DNA of 64,000 nucleotides from Limosilactobacillus panis (GCF_019797825.1 NZ_CP081855.1:1240001-1304000), one strand, 5' to 3'. Numbered from the stretch's first letter, positions 44,511 through 54,721 are shown. Numbers and translations are program-made. The notes: a model not told the origin generated them from the sequence alone.

Positions 44511-45488
44511 ATGTGTACAAGCATTTACCAAGTAACTGACGACCGGACCCACCTCCTGGCGCGAACGATGGATTGGCCAGTGCTGGCCGTTTCCCCGCTC
44601 TTTGTTCCCCGGAACTTCCGCTGGCAGTCGGTCTATAACCAGCGGGTGTACCAGAACAAGTATGCCCTAGTCGGTGGCGGCAGCCTCTCTGCCCACCACG
44701 TCGACGTTTCCGATGGGGTCAACGAGTACGGCTTGATGGCCCAGAAGCTGACCTTTGACAACGGGGCCACCCTGGTTGACCAGCCGGATGACTCCCGGGT
44801 GCAGCTGGCAGCGTACGAGTTTGCCTTCTATATTCTGGGCAACTTCAAGTCGGTGGCCGACCTAGCGGACCACATCGGGGAAATCGATCTGATGAGCGAC
44901 GTCCATAACGACATTAAGTTTGGGAAGTCGGAGATGCACTTTGCCGTGGCTGACCGGACTGGGCGAATCGTGGTCGTGGAACCAACCAGCCAACCGATGC
45001 GAATCATTGAGAACCCGTTGGGCGTGGTAACCAATAGTCCCGACTATGACCGCCAGCTCAAGCAGATGGAAAAATACGTTGACTTTACACCCGCCTTCCA
45101 GGCCGGAAAAGTCCCTTTAAACACGCCACGGGTGACCACCGGACGCCTCTCAGGAAAGGCAAACCCACCGGGGTACTATTCACCAAGTGCCCGCTTCATT
45201 CGGGCGGCGTATTTACGTGAGCGTTCCGATGTGCCCGAGGATAAGACTAGTGGGATCACCAGTGAATTTCACCTGCTGGATAGCGTGACTGTCCCCCAGA
45301 ATAGCCGCCACCAGCCGACCTACTCGGTTTACCGGTCCGTGACGGTCTCTGAGGGGCGGGAATACTATTTCCAGTCCTACCACCGGGGCGACACCACCAA
45401 GCTCCAACTGACCGACGACATGTTGGAATGGACCCATCCCAAGATCTACCACGTCCCTGATCGATTAGCGGTGCGGGAGGTTAAATAG
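44511..45488 (+). CDS. Choloylglycine hydrolase-family (Ntn) amidase, bile salt hydrolase or penicillin acylase-like
   Basis: 325 residues. Cys2 (MCTSIY) becomes the N-terminal nucleophile after Met removal. Other active-site positions of the family fit: Arg and Asp in LLARTMDW (about 16-23), Asn in DGVNEYGLM (about 79-87), Asn in VTNSPDYDRQL (about 168-178) and Arg in SARFIRAAY (about 222-230). No signal peptide, so cytoplasmic. Sequence alone cannot separate bile-salt from penicillin V or acyl-homoserine-lactone preference. A terminator follows. Confidence 0.92.
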   Translation: MCTSIYQVTDDRTHLLARTMDWPVLAVSPLFVPRNFRWQSVYNQRVYQNKYALVGGGSLSAHHVDVSDGVNEYGLMAQKLTFDNGATLVDQPDDSRVQLAAYEFAFYILGNFKSVADLADHIGEIDLMSDVHNDIKFGKSEMHFAVADRTGRIVVVEPTSQPMRIIENPLGVVTNSPDYDRQLKQMEKYVDFTPAFQAGKVPLNTPRVTTGRLSGKANPPGYYSPSARFIRAAYLRERSDVPEDKTSGITSEFHLLDSVTVPQNSRHQPTYSVYRSVTVSEGREYYFQSYHRGDTTKLQLTDDMLEWTHPKIYHVPDRLAVREVK

Positions 45489-45492
45489 AATT

Positions 45493-45528
45493 TAAGGCCA
45501 CTAACAATTCGTTAGCGACCTTTTTGTT
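45493..45528 (+). terminator. Terminator after the Ntn amidase
   Basis: CTAAC pairs with GTTAG and AAGG with CCTT (two mismatches between), followed by TTTTTGTTT. Confidence 0.7.
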
Positions 45529-45599
45529 TGCATCGGTAGCGTTTTTAAGTTACTATTTAATTGTAAGTAAATATTGAAGCTTTTTAGGAGGCTTTTGCT

Positions 45600-46841
45600 A
45601 TGGCTAATTTGAATGATGCGCTTACCTTTCCAAACGGGGCAACGGTGGCCAACCGCTTCGTCATGTCACCAATGCTCACCAACAGCGGTGAAGATGGTTA
45701 CGCCACCCAGGACACTCTTGACTACTACAATGCCCGGTCTAAGGCGGGTGGAATGATCATCACCGAATACCACTACGTCAGCGAAAACGGTGGTCCCGCC
45801 ATGACCTGGAAGCGGGGCCGGGAACAACTGGCCGTCTATGACGATAAGTTCATCCCCCAGCTGAAGAAGCTCGCTAAAGCAATCAAGCATTCCGGCAACA
45901 AGGCGATCCTCCAAATTGCCCACACCGGCCGGGAAGCCAACTACCGGGCAATGCAGGATAAGCCGGTTTACGCACCGAGCGCCATCGACTTCCCGTTCCT
46001 GCCGTACAAGGTCCACGAATTCACCGATGAGCAGGTTAAGCAGGTCATCGCCGACTTCGGTGCTGCCGCCAAGCGGGCAATTGAAGCTGGCTTTGACGGT
46101 GTCGAAATCCACGGTGCCAACCACTACCTGATCCAGCAGTTCTTCTCCCAGTATTCTAACCGGCGGACGGACCACTGGGGCGGCAGCCTGGAGAAGCGGA
46201 TGAACTTCCCGGTGGCAGTCGTTAAGTCAGTAACGGATATTGTCAAGAAGTATGCTCCGAAGGACTTCATCGTCGGTTACCGAATCTCTCCCGAAGAAAT
46301 TCACGGCAAGAATATTGGCTACACCTGGCAAGAGGCTACCCAGCTGATTGATCACCTGACTAAGGAATTCAACTTGGATTATATCCACCTATCAATGCTG
46401 AAGTATGACTCCAAGCCAGGGGACGCCCTCCTGATGGACCGAGAACAAGCCGACCAGAAGTTCGACGACTCGGCTAAGCCATATGCAACCCTCTTCAAGC
46501 CATACCTGAACGGTGCTAAGGAAATCATTGTCGGTAGCATCACCAGCAAGGAAGATGCCGAAAAGGCCCTTGCCCTCGCGGACCTGGTTGCCGTCGGACG
46601 GGAAAACCTGATTGACCCCCTGTTTGCCGACAAGGTCTTAAACGGCCATGCTGATGAGGTTATCACCACACTAACCGCTGCCCAGGCCAAGGCAAGCCAC
46701 CTGACCCAAGGGCTGATTGATACCTTCTCAGCCCCGCAACTGGGCATTCCAATTAACCGGTCTGACGACCTCAAGACCCTTCACGAAGGCTTCGGTGCCT
46801 GGACCGAAATGAAGTATCCACAAAACGACCAGATGAAGTAA
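45600..46841 (+). CDS. Old yellow enzyme-family NADH:flavin oxidoreductase
   Basis: 413 residues, single-domain OYE. FMN barrel with NRFVMSPMLTNSGEDGYAT, LQIAHTGREAN, GFDGVEIHGANHYLIQQFFS (split here as GFDGVEIHGANHYL) and the YSNRRTDHWGGSLEKR motif of OYE proteins, VGSITSKEDAE and LVAVGRENLIDP for phosphate binding. Reduces activated C=C bonds or serves as a general NADH oxidoreductase; the substrate is not predictable. GGAGG lies 9 bases before the start. Confidence 0.93.
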   Translation: MANLNDALTFPNGATVANRFVMSPMLTNSGEDGYATQDTLDYYNARSKAGGMIITEYHYVSENGGPAMTWKRGREQLAVYDDKFIPQLKKLAKAIKHSGNKAILQIAHTGREANYRAMQDKPVYAPSAIDFPFLPYKVHEFTDEQVKQVIADFGAAAKRAIEAGFDGVEIHGANHYLIQQFFSQYSNRRTDHWGGSLEKRMNFPVAVVKSVTDIVKKYAPKDFIVGYRISPEEIHGKNIGYTWQEATQLIDHLTKEFNLDYIHLSMLKYDSKPGDALLMDREQADQKFDDSAKPYATLFKPYLNGAKEIIVGSITSKEDAEKALALADLVAVGRENLIDPLFADKVLNGHADEVITTLTAAQAKASHLTQGLIDTFSAPQLGIPINRSDDLKTLHEGFGAWTEMKYPQNDQMK

Positions 46842-46885
46842 GGCAGAAGGCAAGCATCATCTTAGCCACATTCACTAATATCGAA

Positions 46886-48794
46886 ATCGAGTAGGAGGTA
46901 ATTGATTAGTTCAATTACCGACCTCTCACACCACCGTACGTACGGTTCCGTATACGGCGGTTCGACAACTTAATCACTTTGAATTGACTGGAGCGTCTTG
47001 GACATATTTATTAGTCCAAGGTGCTCCAGTTTTCTATTTGTTAGAGAATAACTCAAAGTCTTACTGTGTGCGGTTCGCCAGTAGCCCTTACGGGTACTAG
47101 CGAAGACATATGCATCACGATAAGACAATCCGAGCCTTTGTAAGTTAGTAATCTTAGTTTTGAATTTCTTCCATTGCTTCCAGATATATTGCCTTATTCG
47201 CGCCCTTAACCACTGGTCAAGTCGTTGAATAAAGCCAGTCAGTTTCCCAATTGAGTAATATTGAAGCCAACCCCGCATTTTGCGATGAATTTCCTCAAAC
47301 ATTTGCTCAATGGATACTCCCCGATTGCGCTTTGTTAACAGCTTTAGTGCTTGCTTAACTCGCTTTTGTGATTGCTTGGCCGGTCGGGCATAGGCACCGT
47401 TACGGTCTACACCTAGTGAAAAGCCAAGAAACTTCAATCTTAGGGGACTACCAACTTTAGTTTTATCTGGATTAACTTTAACCTTCAATTGCTTTTCGAA
47501 AAAATGGGTAATACTGCGCATTACTCGTTCTCCCGCCCGTTGACTTTTAACATAAATATTACAATCATCCGCATAGCGTACAAAGTGATGGCCACGTCTG
47601 GTCAACTCTTTATCCAACTCATTTAGGTAAATATTCGCCAGTAATGGTGATAATGGTCCACCTTGCGGCGTTCCTTTGTCACTCCTAGCGAAAAGCCCAT
47701 GATCTAAGACCCCGCTAGTCAAAAACTTGCGGATAAGTCTTAGCGTCCACGGGTCATTAATATATTGTTGGAGGTACTTAATCATCAAATCATGGTTGAC
47801 GTTATCGAAATAGGCCTTCAGGTCTAAGTCGACTACTCTTCGATATCCCTGATTATATAGTTTAACTACCTTTGCGATTGCGTCTTGGGCTCCACGATGA
47901 GGGCGAAAGCCAAAACTATTATCCGAGAAAATACGCTCAAAGATTGGCGTGAGCACTTGGGCAACTGCTTGTTGGACCATGCGGTCCACTACCGTTGGTA
48001 TCCCTAGTTTTCTCACTCCACCGTTGGGCTTGGGAATTTCCACTCGTTTAACCGGTACTGGCTTATAATTGCCTTCACGTAGGTTGGTGATTAACTCCGT
48101 TTTATTTTCTCTAAGATATTGCAGGAGGCCATCGACAGTCATATCATCAATGCCCGCTGCTCCTTTATTTCTCTTAACTCGCAAATAAGCCTGGTTCAGG
48201 TTATTGCGGTCCAAGACTTGGTCTTGGATAGTGACACTCATACCTTTACCTTCACCATAATCGGTACTACGCGCCCTTGTGTACTTTTGGTTTTCCAAAC
48301 CTATCCTCGACAAGCGGTCAGCTTGTGGTTCTGTTTTCTGCGATTGTCGCACCTGATTACACCTCCGATATAAGTTATAAGTTATTATCGTTCGGTCCTT
48401 CATCTAATTAATTAGACTACTATGACCTCGGCTGACTTCTGGCTTACTCAACACAACATCACTGCTATGCTTGCTTCTGTGGAATTTCATTCATTCCTCT
48501 TGTCGGAAACGTGTAGGTCAGATCTCCCCGGGTAAGAATATTAACTTTCGTACCATGTCACCGTTAGCTTTACTGAAAGCAACTTCGAGTAGTATTGGAC
48601 TTTAGTTTGTCTAGCAACCTTATCCAGTTACTCTCAGCCTTATAGCTACTTCTTGTTCATCGGTGCAGCACTTTGCCTTAGACTTCCTTCAGATTCCACC
48701 TCACAGCGGACACCCTTGTCCTCGGCTCATGGTTCCGACTACTACGGCCCATAGTGGACTTTCACCACCTAGCTAATACCCATGCCGGGCGCAC
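46886..48794 (-). mobile_element. Group IIC-type intron with maturase
   Basis: About 1.9 kb. The 5' end is GTGCGCCCGGCATG at 48794; the 3' end is CCTACTCGAT at 46886. Domain V is recognisable just before it as GCCGTATACGGAACCGTACG (about 46930-46962) and domain VI as TAATTGAACTAATCAATTA. The 5' exon is a terminator hairpin plus TTTTTGTTGTA (48795-48833), the usual target of class C introns, which insert after terminators. The maturase lies in domain IV. 48404-48794 holds only the 5' ribozyme domains. Confidence 0.88.
46970..48241 (-). CDS. ltrA: Group II intron reverse transcriptase/maturase
   Basis: 423 residues from ATG 48241 (GAAGG seven bases ahead); the frame is open 54 codons further into the intron RNA. 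RT blocks: NKGAAGIDDM, KRVEIPKPNGGVRKLGIPTV (RT2), the RT3/4 FGFRPHRGAQDAI, GTPQGGPLSPLLANI (RT4) and the catalytic FVRYADD (RT5), followed by maturase X. No HNH endonuclease domain, fitting class C. Intact, so the intron may still be mobile. Confidence 0.95.
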   Translation of the reverse strand: MSVTIQDQVLDRNNLNQAYLRVKRNKGAAGIDDMTVDGLLQYLRENKTELITNLREGNYKPVPVKRVEIPKPNGGVRKLGIPTVVDRMVQQAVAQVLTPIFERIFSDNSFGFRPHRGAQDAIAKVVKLYNQGYRRVVDLDLKAYFDNVNHDLMIKYLQQYINDPWTLRLIRKFLTSGVLDHGLFARSDKGTPQGGPLSPLLANIYLNELDKELTRRGHHFVRYADDCNIYVKSQRAGERVMRSITHFFEKQLKVKVNPDKTKVGSPLRLKFLGFSLGVDRNGAYARPAKQSQKRVKQALKLLTKRNRGVSIEQMFEEIHRKMRGWLQYYSIGKLTGFIQRLDQWLRARIRQYIWKQWKKFKTKITNLQRLGLSYRDAYVFASTRKGYWRTAHSKTLSYSLTNRKLEHLGLINMSKTLQSIQSD

Positions 48795-48800
48795 TACAAC

Positions 48801-48833
48801 AAAAAGCTGGAGGAAAATTTCCTCCAGCTTTTT
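48801..48833 (-). terminator. Terminator used as intron target
   Basis: AAAAAGCTGGAGGAAA and TTTCCTCCAGCTTTTT form a perfect 16-bp stem overlapping the stop codon at 48832; the minus-strand T-run then GTTGTA leads straight into the intron 5' end at 48794. Confidence 0.88.
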
Positions 48834-49344
48834 AATTCACTTCTTCATCTTGCAGCCCGACCAGCTGATAAAGCTCGTGCCAGTATTCCAGCAGGAGCTC
48901 AAAGTCTGCAGGGGTCAAACCGTCCCGGTTCAACTGGTTAAATTCCAGGAGTTCAGTCCGCAGACGGAAGGCAAAGTCATTGATCTTAACCACCGGCTGC
49001 TTGGTCTGACCATCTGGCAACATCAACAGGATATCCATTGCCATTTGCTTAGCCGTCTGGTCAAACAGGTTGAATAGTTCACGGTTATTAAAAGCCTGTG
49101 GTTCTAAGACCTTATCCTGCTGGCGAATGAACTTTTTAAACCATGAGTTCATCCCCCGCCAGTAGTCTTTGGCAAGCCTTTGACTTTTAGGATCCGCCCA
49201 GGCCATGGAATACCTATTCAGGTTTTCCCACTGTTTTAAGATCTCGACATATAACGACTCGTGGGGACCAAACTGGTCCTCCCGATTTTCTTTTACAAAC
49301 GTCCAGAGTGCCGCAATCATCTGGTTAGGTTGTTTTTGTTCCAT
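48832..49344 (-). CDS. Uncharacterised cytosolic protein downstream of glpK
   Basis: 170 residues from ATG 49344 (AGGTG seven bases ahead). Rich in helix-forming, Gln- and Leu-rich segments (NQMIAALWTFVKENRED, RELFNLFDQTAKQMAMDILL); no signal, membrane helix or known motif recognised. It follows glpK by about 20 bases on the same strand and probably shares its transcript. Its terminator has been split from the downstream region by the group II intron. Confidence 0.7.
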   Translation of the reverse strand: MEQKQPNQMIAALWTFVKENREDQFGPHESLYVEILKQWENLNRYSMAWADPKSQRLAKDYWRGMNSWFKKFIRQQDKVLEPQAFNNRELFNLFDQTAKQMAMDILLMLPDGQTKQPVVKINDFAFRLRTELLEFNQLNRDGLTPADFELLLEYWHELYQLVGLQDEEVN

Positions 49345-49364
49345 TAAATTCACCTATTATTAAT

Positions 49365-50870
49365 TTATTTACCGTGACTGAAAAACTGTGCGGCCTTAAT
49401 GGCTTGCTGCCAGCCAGCATATATTTTATCAGCCTGTTCTACAGTCATCTGCGGATCAAATTTATCCCCAATCTTAGAAAGCTGGCGCAATTCATCCTGG
49501 TCAGCCCAAAAGTCAACCGCCAGGCCTGCCAAAAAGGCGGCACCCAGGGCAGTCGTCTCTTCCATGGCCGCCCTCTTGATTGGTGTCTGCAAGATATCTG
49601 CCTGAAACTGCATCATGAAGTTGTTTCGGGATGCCCCACCGTTAACCGTCAGGGCAGTTAACGGGAGCTTGGTGTCCTTGACCATCGTATCAACCACGTC
49701 CCGCGTCTGGAGGGCAATTGACTCTAATGTTGCCCGGACCAGGTGTTTACGGTTCGTCCCCCTAGTTAGGCCAAAGATGGCCCCCCGGACTTCCTGGTCC
49801 CAGTATGGGGCGCCGAGTCCGGTGAAGGATGGGACCACGTAAACGCCACCGGTCGTTTGGGCATCTAAGGCCATCTGTTCGGACTCACTAGCATGTTTAA
49901 ACAGCTGCAAGCCATCACGTAGCCACTGAACAGCGGACCCGGCAACAAAGATACTTCCTTCTAGGGCATAATAAGTCTTGCCGTTGACTCCATAGGCAAT
50001 CGTGGTTAATAAGCCATTATCCGAGAGGGTCGGCTCAAGCCCCGTATTCATTACGATAAAGGCCCCAGTCCCGTAAGTGTTTTTGACTGACCCCTTTTCA
50101 TAGGCGGCCTGGCCAAAGAGGGCGGCCTGCTGGTCACCGGCGATTCCGGCAATTGGAATTTGGACCCCATAGAAGTGGTAGTCACCAGTGTAACCGAAGA
50201 TAGCCGAACTAGGTTTGACTTCCGGCAGGATGGCTCGTGGAATATCCAGCAGGTCCAAAATATCCTGGTCCCACTCCAGCTTGTGAATGTTGAAGAGCAT
50301 CGTCCGGCTGGCGTTCGTCACATCGGTAGCGTGGACCCGGCGTCCACTCAGGTTCCACAAGAGCCAAGTGTCAATGGTCCCAAACATCAACTCACCCTTG
50401 GCAGCCCGCTTCCGGGCTCCCGGAACCCGGTCTAAGATCCACTTGATCTTGGTAGCAGCAAAGTAGGAGTCGATTACCAAGCCGGTCTTCGCATGGATCA
50501 TATCCTTATACCCGTCCTTGATCAGTTGCTCCGCAATCGCACTGGTTTGCTTTGATTGCCAGACAACCGCATGGTAAATAGGTTTCCCAGTCTTTCTATC
50601 CCAGATAACGGTGGTCTCACGCTGGTTGGTAATCCCAATTGCGGCAATCTTATAAGGCTTAATCTGGGTCTTAATCATAACGTCGGAGATAACCGCCTGG
50701 ACACTATCCCAAATCTCCATTGCGTCATGTTCGACCCAGCCAGGCTGTGGAAAGTACTGGGGAAATTCTTTTTGGCTCATGCCAATCTTCTTACCGGCGT
50801 GGTCAAAGATAATTGCCCGGGCACTTGTGGTTCCTTCGTCAATCGCCATTATATACTGTTGCTCATTCAA
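49365..50870 (-). CDS. glpK: Glycerol kinase
   Basis: 501 residues, FGGY family. Phosphorylates glycerol to glycerol 3-phosphate. N-terminal phosphate loop [13 protein letters not shown] (about 11-23), substrate region [10 protein letters not shown] and [17 protein letters not shown] (about 243-252), and [18 protein letters not shown] near 409-426. His near 230 in the HPr-phosphorylation loop region is replaced by DYHFYG-type sequence (YTGDYHFYG), so PTS control through HPr is possible. The following unknown gene is co-directional. Confidence 0.96.
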   Translation of the reverse strand: MNEQQYIMAIDEGTTSARAIIFDHAGKKIGMSQKEFPQYFPQPGWVEHDAMEIWDSVQAVISDVMIKTQIKPYKIAAIGITNQRETTVIWDRKTGKPIYHAVVWQSKQTSAIAEQLIKDGYKDMIHAKTGLVIDSYFAATKIKWILDRVPGARKRAAKGELMFGTIDTWLLWNLSGRRVHATDVTNASRTMLFNIHKLEWDQDILDLLDIPRAILPEVKPSSAIFGYTGDYHFYGVQIPIAGIAGDQQAALFGQAAYEKGSVKNTYGTGAFIVMNTGLEPTLSDNGLLTTIAYGVNGKTYYALEGSIFVAGSAVQWLRDGLQLFKHASESEQMALDAQTTGGVYVVPSFTGLGAPYWDQEVRGAIFGLTRGTNRKHLVRATLESIALQTRDVVDTMVKDTKLPLTALTVNGGASRNNFMMQFQADILQTPIKRAAMEETTALGAAFLAGLAVDFWADQDELRQLSKIGDKFDPQMTVEQADKIYAGWQQAIKAAQFFSHGK

Positions 50871-50889
50871 AGTTGTTCATCCTTTCCAG

Positions 50890-50928
50890 CAAAAAAGCCC
50901 CCTAGGCATTACCCCGGGTGGCTTTTAA
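50890..50928 (-). terminator. Terminator after the tautomerase gene
   Basis: On the minus strand AAAAGCC and CCC pair with GGG and GGCTTTT (one bulged A), then TTTT. Located between the tautomerase stop and the glpK start. Confidence 0.75.
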
Positions 50929-50932
50929 TTAG

Positions 50933-51121
50933 TTATTTTTTGTCACTTACCATCGTCCCGCCAACGCTGTAACGGTCCTTACGCATTTCATTTAAGACAA
51001 TGTGCACCCGGTCTGCTGGAACATTGGCGTTCTTTGAAATCGCTGCGGTAACATCTTTAACAAGGCCCTTGAGTTGTTCTTCGCTCCGGCCTTCAATCAG
51101 GTCAATATGAACCAATGGCAT
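50933..51121 (-). CDS. 4-oxalocrotonate tautomerase-family enzyme
   Basis: 62 residues. Pro2 (mature N-terminal Pro1) is the catalytic base of the family; the sequence PLVHIDLIEGRSEEQLKGLV and a C-terminal Arg-bearing segment match the small hexameric tautomerases. AGGAGG lies 8 bases before the ATG. Physiological substrate in lactobacilli unknown. Confidence 0.92.
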   Translation of the reverse strand: MPLVHIDLIEGRSEEQLKGLVKDVTAAISKNANVPADRVHIVLNEMRKDRYSVGGTMVSDKK

Positions 51122-51194
51122 GAGTAATACCCTCCTCGATTAATCTTTCTTCATCTTACCATAAATATAGTAATAAAGACATCCCTGAAAGCGA

Positions 51195-53024
51195 TTAATT
51201 CCGCCGTCGCAACTGCCTACGGGCTTCTTCAGCAGCTGCTCTTTCGCCAGTATAGATCATGTGATCGCCCTCTTCTAAGACCGTATCACCATGGGGCGAG
51301 ATTGCCTGGTGGTTGCGGTAGATCCGGCTAACCGTAATCTGGTCAATGAACGGCAGGGTGTGTAACTCACGTCCAAAAAACCGCTGGTTGCGAACCACAG
51401 CTTCATATAGGCCAGCATCAGTATCCGTTAACATTTCCAGAATCGATGGCGTCTCAATCAGGGAACGGAGGACACTAATCTGGACGTTAAAGGTGTTATA
51501 GATTTCCACCCCGATATCGGCCAAGGCACTAACCTTTTCACGGTTTCGTCCCGGCGCATTTTGTCCAGCAATTACCCGGCTTACGCCGGCCTTCTTGGCC
51601 ATCACTGCCAGTCGGGCATTCTTCTTGTCACTTGGGAAAGCCAGGACCATCACGTCGGTATCAAAGAAGTGGCCCTTTTGTAATGCTTCCTCAGTTAGTT
51701 CTGGCAGGTAGGTCAAGGCACTAACCTCGCTATTATAGGTCTTATAGTTTTCTGCACTATCCGTCAGCATCCGAACTTCGTACCAATTCCTTGAAAGCTG
51801 CTGGGCAACCGGCACACTAAAGGTATTGGTGCCGACAAAGACAACCCGCTGCTTAATTAGGTCGGCTTTTTCTAGCTTGTAAAGTGAGTTGAAAATTACG
51901 GGTGCAATCAAGCAAACCACCACGGCCGCCAAAATGAAGGCATCCGATTGGGTACTAGTGATGGCGTGGAGGTTGCGAGCAACTGTTAACGAAGGCAGGA
52001 CCAGGGTAATTGTGGTTACCACCAGGAAGCTGCCGGCAAAGGAATTGCGGGGTGAAAAGCGCCGCTTATAAATAAACATGATTGGTAACTTAGCAATGAT
52101 AAAGCAAGCAATCAAAACCGGGATCAGTGCTAAAGCTTGCGGGTGAGTAACCAAGGTCCGTAAGTCGAGGCGCACCCCGGTCATGATAAAGAAGAACGGA
52201 ATCAAGAAGCCATAGCCAATCGAGGTCAGCTTATCCTTTGTTGCCTCCGTCGGTTCCAATAGTTTCATGACCATCCCGGCCAAGAAAGCTCCTAGGATGT
52301 TCTCGGCCCCCACAGTCTCCGCAATCGTCACCAGAATAAAAATTAGCGAGAAGGCCAACCGAATATCGAGTTGCGTTGTCGATTTAGAGATTCGGTTGAA
52401 CCAGATATAGGGCTGCTTAAACCGATGTAAGAGGACGATAGCGGCCAAAAACAGGAGGAGAATCAGCCATAACCGGCCAGCGTTGCCACCATTAATGGAA
52501 GCGTAAATGGTAAGGGAAAGCATCGGAACAACTTCCCCCAGCACTGCCGTCAACAGGATAGTCTGCCCTGCTGGCCGGCCAAGGATCTCCTTTTCCTTCA
52601 GGGTAGCGATGACCACCCCGAGGGCCACCGTCGAGAAGAGGATGGTGGCCAAGAAGACGTCCGAAAAGAGGCCGATGAAGTGCAGAATTGAACCCAAGAT
52701 TACTGCAGTAATAATTACTACAAGAAAGGACTGGCTCGCCAGACTAACCGGTGACTTGCTATCGCGCTTTTTCCCCGGCTGACGTTTGAAAAGGTCAAAG
52801 TTGATTTCCATTCCCGAAAGAAACATCAACATGATCACCCCAAAGGTCGACATCATATTTAGGATTGCGTTTGGGGATACAATGTTAAGCACACTTTTAC
52901 CGAGAATGATTCCCATTACGATTTCCGCAACCGCGGTGGGCACGTTTGAAACTTTGAAGCGGGCCATCACGATTGGAATGATCAGCGCCGCTACCATTAC
53001 GATTAATACAGAGATTTGCTCCAT
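51195..53024 (-). CDS. CPA2-family Na+(K+)/H+ antiporter with TrkA-N domain
   Basis: 609 residues. N-terminal antiporter domain of about 12 helices (residues 1-380, with NVPTAVAEIVMGIILGKSVL at about 26-45 and GAFLAGMVMKL), then a Rossmann RCK domain (about 390-510, VVFVGTNTFSVPVAQQLS) and a TrkA-C domain at the end (LHTLPFIDQITVSRIYRN; GDTVLEEGDHMIYTG). KefB/GerN-like, likely for pH or K+ homeostasis. Divergent from pepD, convergent to nothing; the tautomerase follows 73 bases on. Confidence 0.9.
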   Translation of the reverse strand: MEQISVLIVMVAALIIPIVMARFKVSNVPTAVAEIVMGIILGKSVLNIVSPNAILNMMSTFGVIMLMFLSGMEINFDLFKRQPGKKRDSKSPVSLASQSFLVVIITAVILGSILHFIGLFSDVFLATILFSTVALGVVIATLKEKEILGRPAGQTILLTAVLGEVVPMLSLTIYASINGGNAGRLWLILLLFLAAIVLLHRFKQPYIWFNRISKSTTQLDIRLAFSLIFILVTIAETVGAENILGAFLAGMVMKLLEPTEATKDKLTSIGYGFLIPFFFIMTGVRLDLRTLVTHPQALALIPVLIACFIIAKLPIMFIYKRRFSPRNSFAGSFLVVTTITLVLPSLTVARNLHAITSTQSDAFILAAVVVCLIAPVIFNSLYKLEKADLIKQRVVFVGTNTFSVPVAQQLSRNWYEVRMLTDSAENYKTYNSEVSALTYLPELTEEALQKGHFFDTDVMVLAFPSDKKNARLAVMAKKAGVSRVIAGQNAPGRNREKVSALADIGVEIYNTFNVQISVLRSLIETPSILEMLTDTDAGLYEAVVRNQRFFGRELHTLPFIDQITVSRIYRNHQAISPHGDTVLEEGDHMIYTGERAAAEEARRQLRRRN

Positions 53025-53179
53025 AGTGTCTTGCTCCCTTACCTTTTATCTTCACTATTATATTATCGGCGCCTTTAAATGAAAACAATTATTTTGCTAG
53101 CATCCCAGTCGACTTCCGGTGATTTTCAATGTACAATTGATAAACGTTAATAATCACAAAAAAGGAGTTCCTAAATTCC

Positions 53180-54586
53180 ATGACAAATAAGTTAAGTGCC
53201 TGCACAAGCATCTTAATTGGTAAAAACGCAAGTATCGACGGCACAATCATGATTGGGCGAAACGAAGACGCCAAAGCCGCCTGGCCCAAACACATGGTCG
53301 TCCACCAGCACGGGGCCCTTGGCAAACGCTTCATCTCCAAGGACTCGAAGTTTGAACTGGAGCTGCCCACAAACAGCGCTCGCTACACGGCCACCCCGGA
53401 ATGGACGGACAAGGAAGGCCTGTTTGAAGAAGACGGCATTAACGAATACGACGTGGCAATGAGTGCGACCGAAAGTGCCTACGCCAACCCACTGGTCTTG
53501 GGCTACGACCCCTTAGTACCGGATGGGCTGAACGAGGAGGCCATGATCACCGTCGTCCTCCCCTTTGTTAAGACTGCCCGTGAAGGTGTCCAACGGCTCG
53601 GGGACTTGATTGCCAAATATGGGACCGGTGAAACCAACGGGGTCCTCTTCGCCGATAACGATGAAGCCTGGTACTTTGAGAGTGGCAGTGGGCACTACTG
53701 GGTGGCCCAGCGGATCCCGGATGATTCCTACGCGGTGGTCGCTAATCAGCTGGCCATCCAGGAAATTGACTTTAATGACTTGGATAATTTCATGTTCCAC
53801 CCCGGAATCCAGGACTTCGTGGCCGCCAACCACCTCAACCCGGCCAAGGAAGGCTTCAACTTCCGGCAGATCTTCGGCACCGCCGACCGGTCAGACGCCA
53901 TTTACAGTGAACCCCGGGTCTGGGTTGGTCACCAGATGTTCAGCCCTAACGCTGCTAAGGACGAGCACCCTGAGGATACCGACCTCCCCTTCATCATGAA
54001 GCCGGAAAAGAAGCTGTCAGTCTTCGATGCCCAGCAGTACCTGGCCAACCACTTTGAAGGCACCCCTTATGACCCACTAGGTAAGGGCCCGGATGCCCAC
54101 AAGTACCGGCCAATCAGCCTGGCCAAGACCCAAGAGTCCCACGTTCTCCAGATGAACCGGCAGCCGGGAGCTAATATCCACTGGCTGGCAATGGGCGTGG
54201 CGGCACAAAGTACCTACGTGCCCTTCTTCAACGGCATTACCGATGTTCCGGCGCCTTACAAGCGGGGCAAGCTTCCCGCCCAACTTAACTCGGCCTACTG
54301 GATTTTCAAGCACGCCAGCGTCCTCGTTGACAGCCACCTCCATGACTTCTTGCCCCTCTTAGGGGATGTCCAAAAGGAGCGCAAGAGTGCCGCCATTAAG
54401 ATGATCCAGGAAACGGACGCCGTTGTTGCTAAACTGGCGGCCGACAAACGGCCGGCCTACCTGACCCAGCAGAGCAACAACTTTGCGGTCGACACCATGA
54501 ATGCCTACAAGAAGCTGGTCCTGGAACTGATCACCAAGATGACCGATTATTCGCCGTTAAACTTCAATACAGATGAAAACCTTTGA
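53180..54586 (+). CDS. Dipeptidase PepD, peptidase family C69
   Basis: 468 residues, Ntn hydrolase. The nucleophile is Cys8 in SACTSILIGKNAS; the seven residues before it are removed autocatalytically in this family. Other typical parts: DGTIMIGRNEDA, FADNDEAWYFESGSGHYWVA and NYRx-free VGHQMFSP. Cytoplasmic peptide breakdown, important in protein-rich media. AAAAGGAG lies 9-10 bases before the ATG. A terminator follows at 54600. Confidence 0.94.
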   Translation: MTNKLSACTSILIGKNASIDGTIMIGRNEDAKAAWPKHMVVHQHGALGKRFISKDSKFELELPTNSARYTATPEWTDKEGLFEEDGINEYDVAMSATESAYANPLVLGYDPLVPDGLNEEAMITVVLPFVKTAREGVQRLGDLIAKYGTGETNGVLFADNDEAWYFESGSGHYWVAQRIPDDSYAVVANQLAIQEIDFNDLDNFMFHPGIQDFVAANHLNPAKEGFNFRQIFGTADRSDAIYSEPRVWVGHQMFSPNAAKDEHPEDTDLPFIMKPEKKLSVFDAQQYLANHFEGTPYDPLGKGPDAHKYRPISLAKTQESHVLQMNRQPGANIHWLAMGVAAQSTYVPFFNGITDVPAPYKRGKLPAQLNSAYWIFKHASVLVDSHLHDFLPLLGDVQKERKSAAIKMIQETDAVVAKLAADKRPAYLTQQSNNFAVDTMNAYKKLVLELITKMTDYSPLNFNTDENL

Positions 54587-54599
54587 TAATTTTAATTAC

Positions 54600-54648
54600 A
54601 AGGGGGCCGGGAGAAATAATTTTCTCACCAGCCCCTTTTTTTCGAATG
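54600..54648 (+). terminator. Terminator after pepD
   Basis: GGGG...GAGAAA pairs with TTTCTC...CCCC with small internal mismatches, followed by TTTTTTT. Confidence 0.78.
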
Positions 54649-54721
54649 TTAGAAAGTCGTTACAGGAAATAAGTGCTTCGAACTCGCCCGTTTAGAGGTT
54701 AATTCCGGGTGCTAATATTTT

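Noticed and set aside
44511-45488. Naming the enzyme a bile salt hydrolase
   Set aside because: The active-site residues are shared with penicillin V acylases and other family members; specificity cannot be read.
45666-46175. 169-codon minus-strand frame within the OYE gene
   Set aside because: Shadow frame; the plus strand encodes a full OYE with motifs and a ribosome site.
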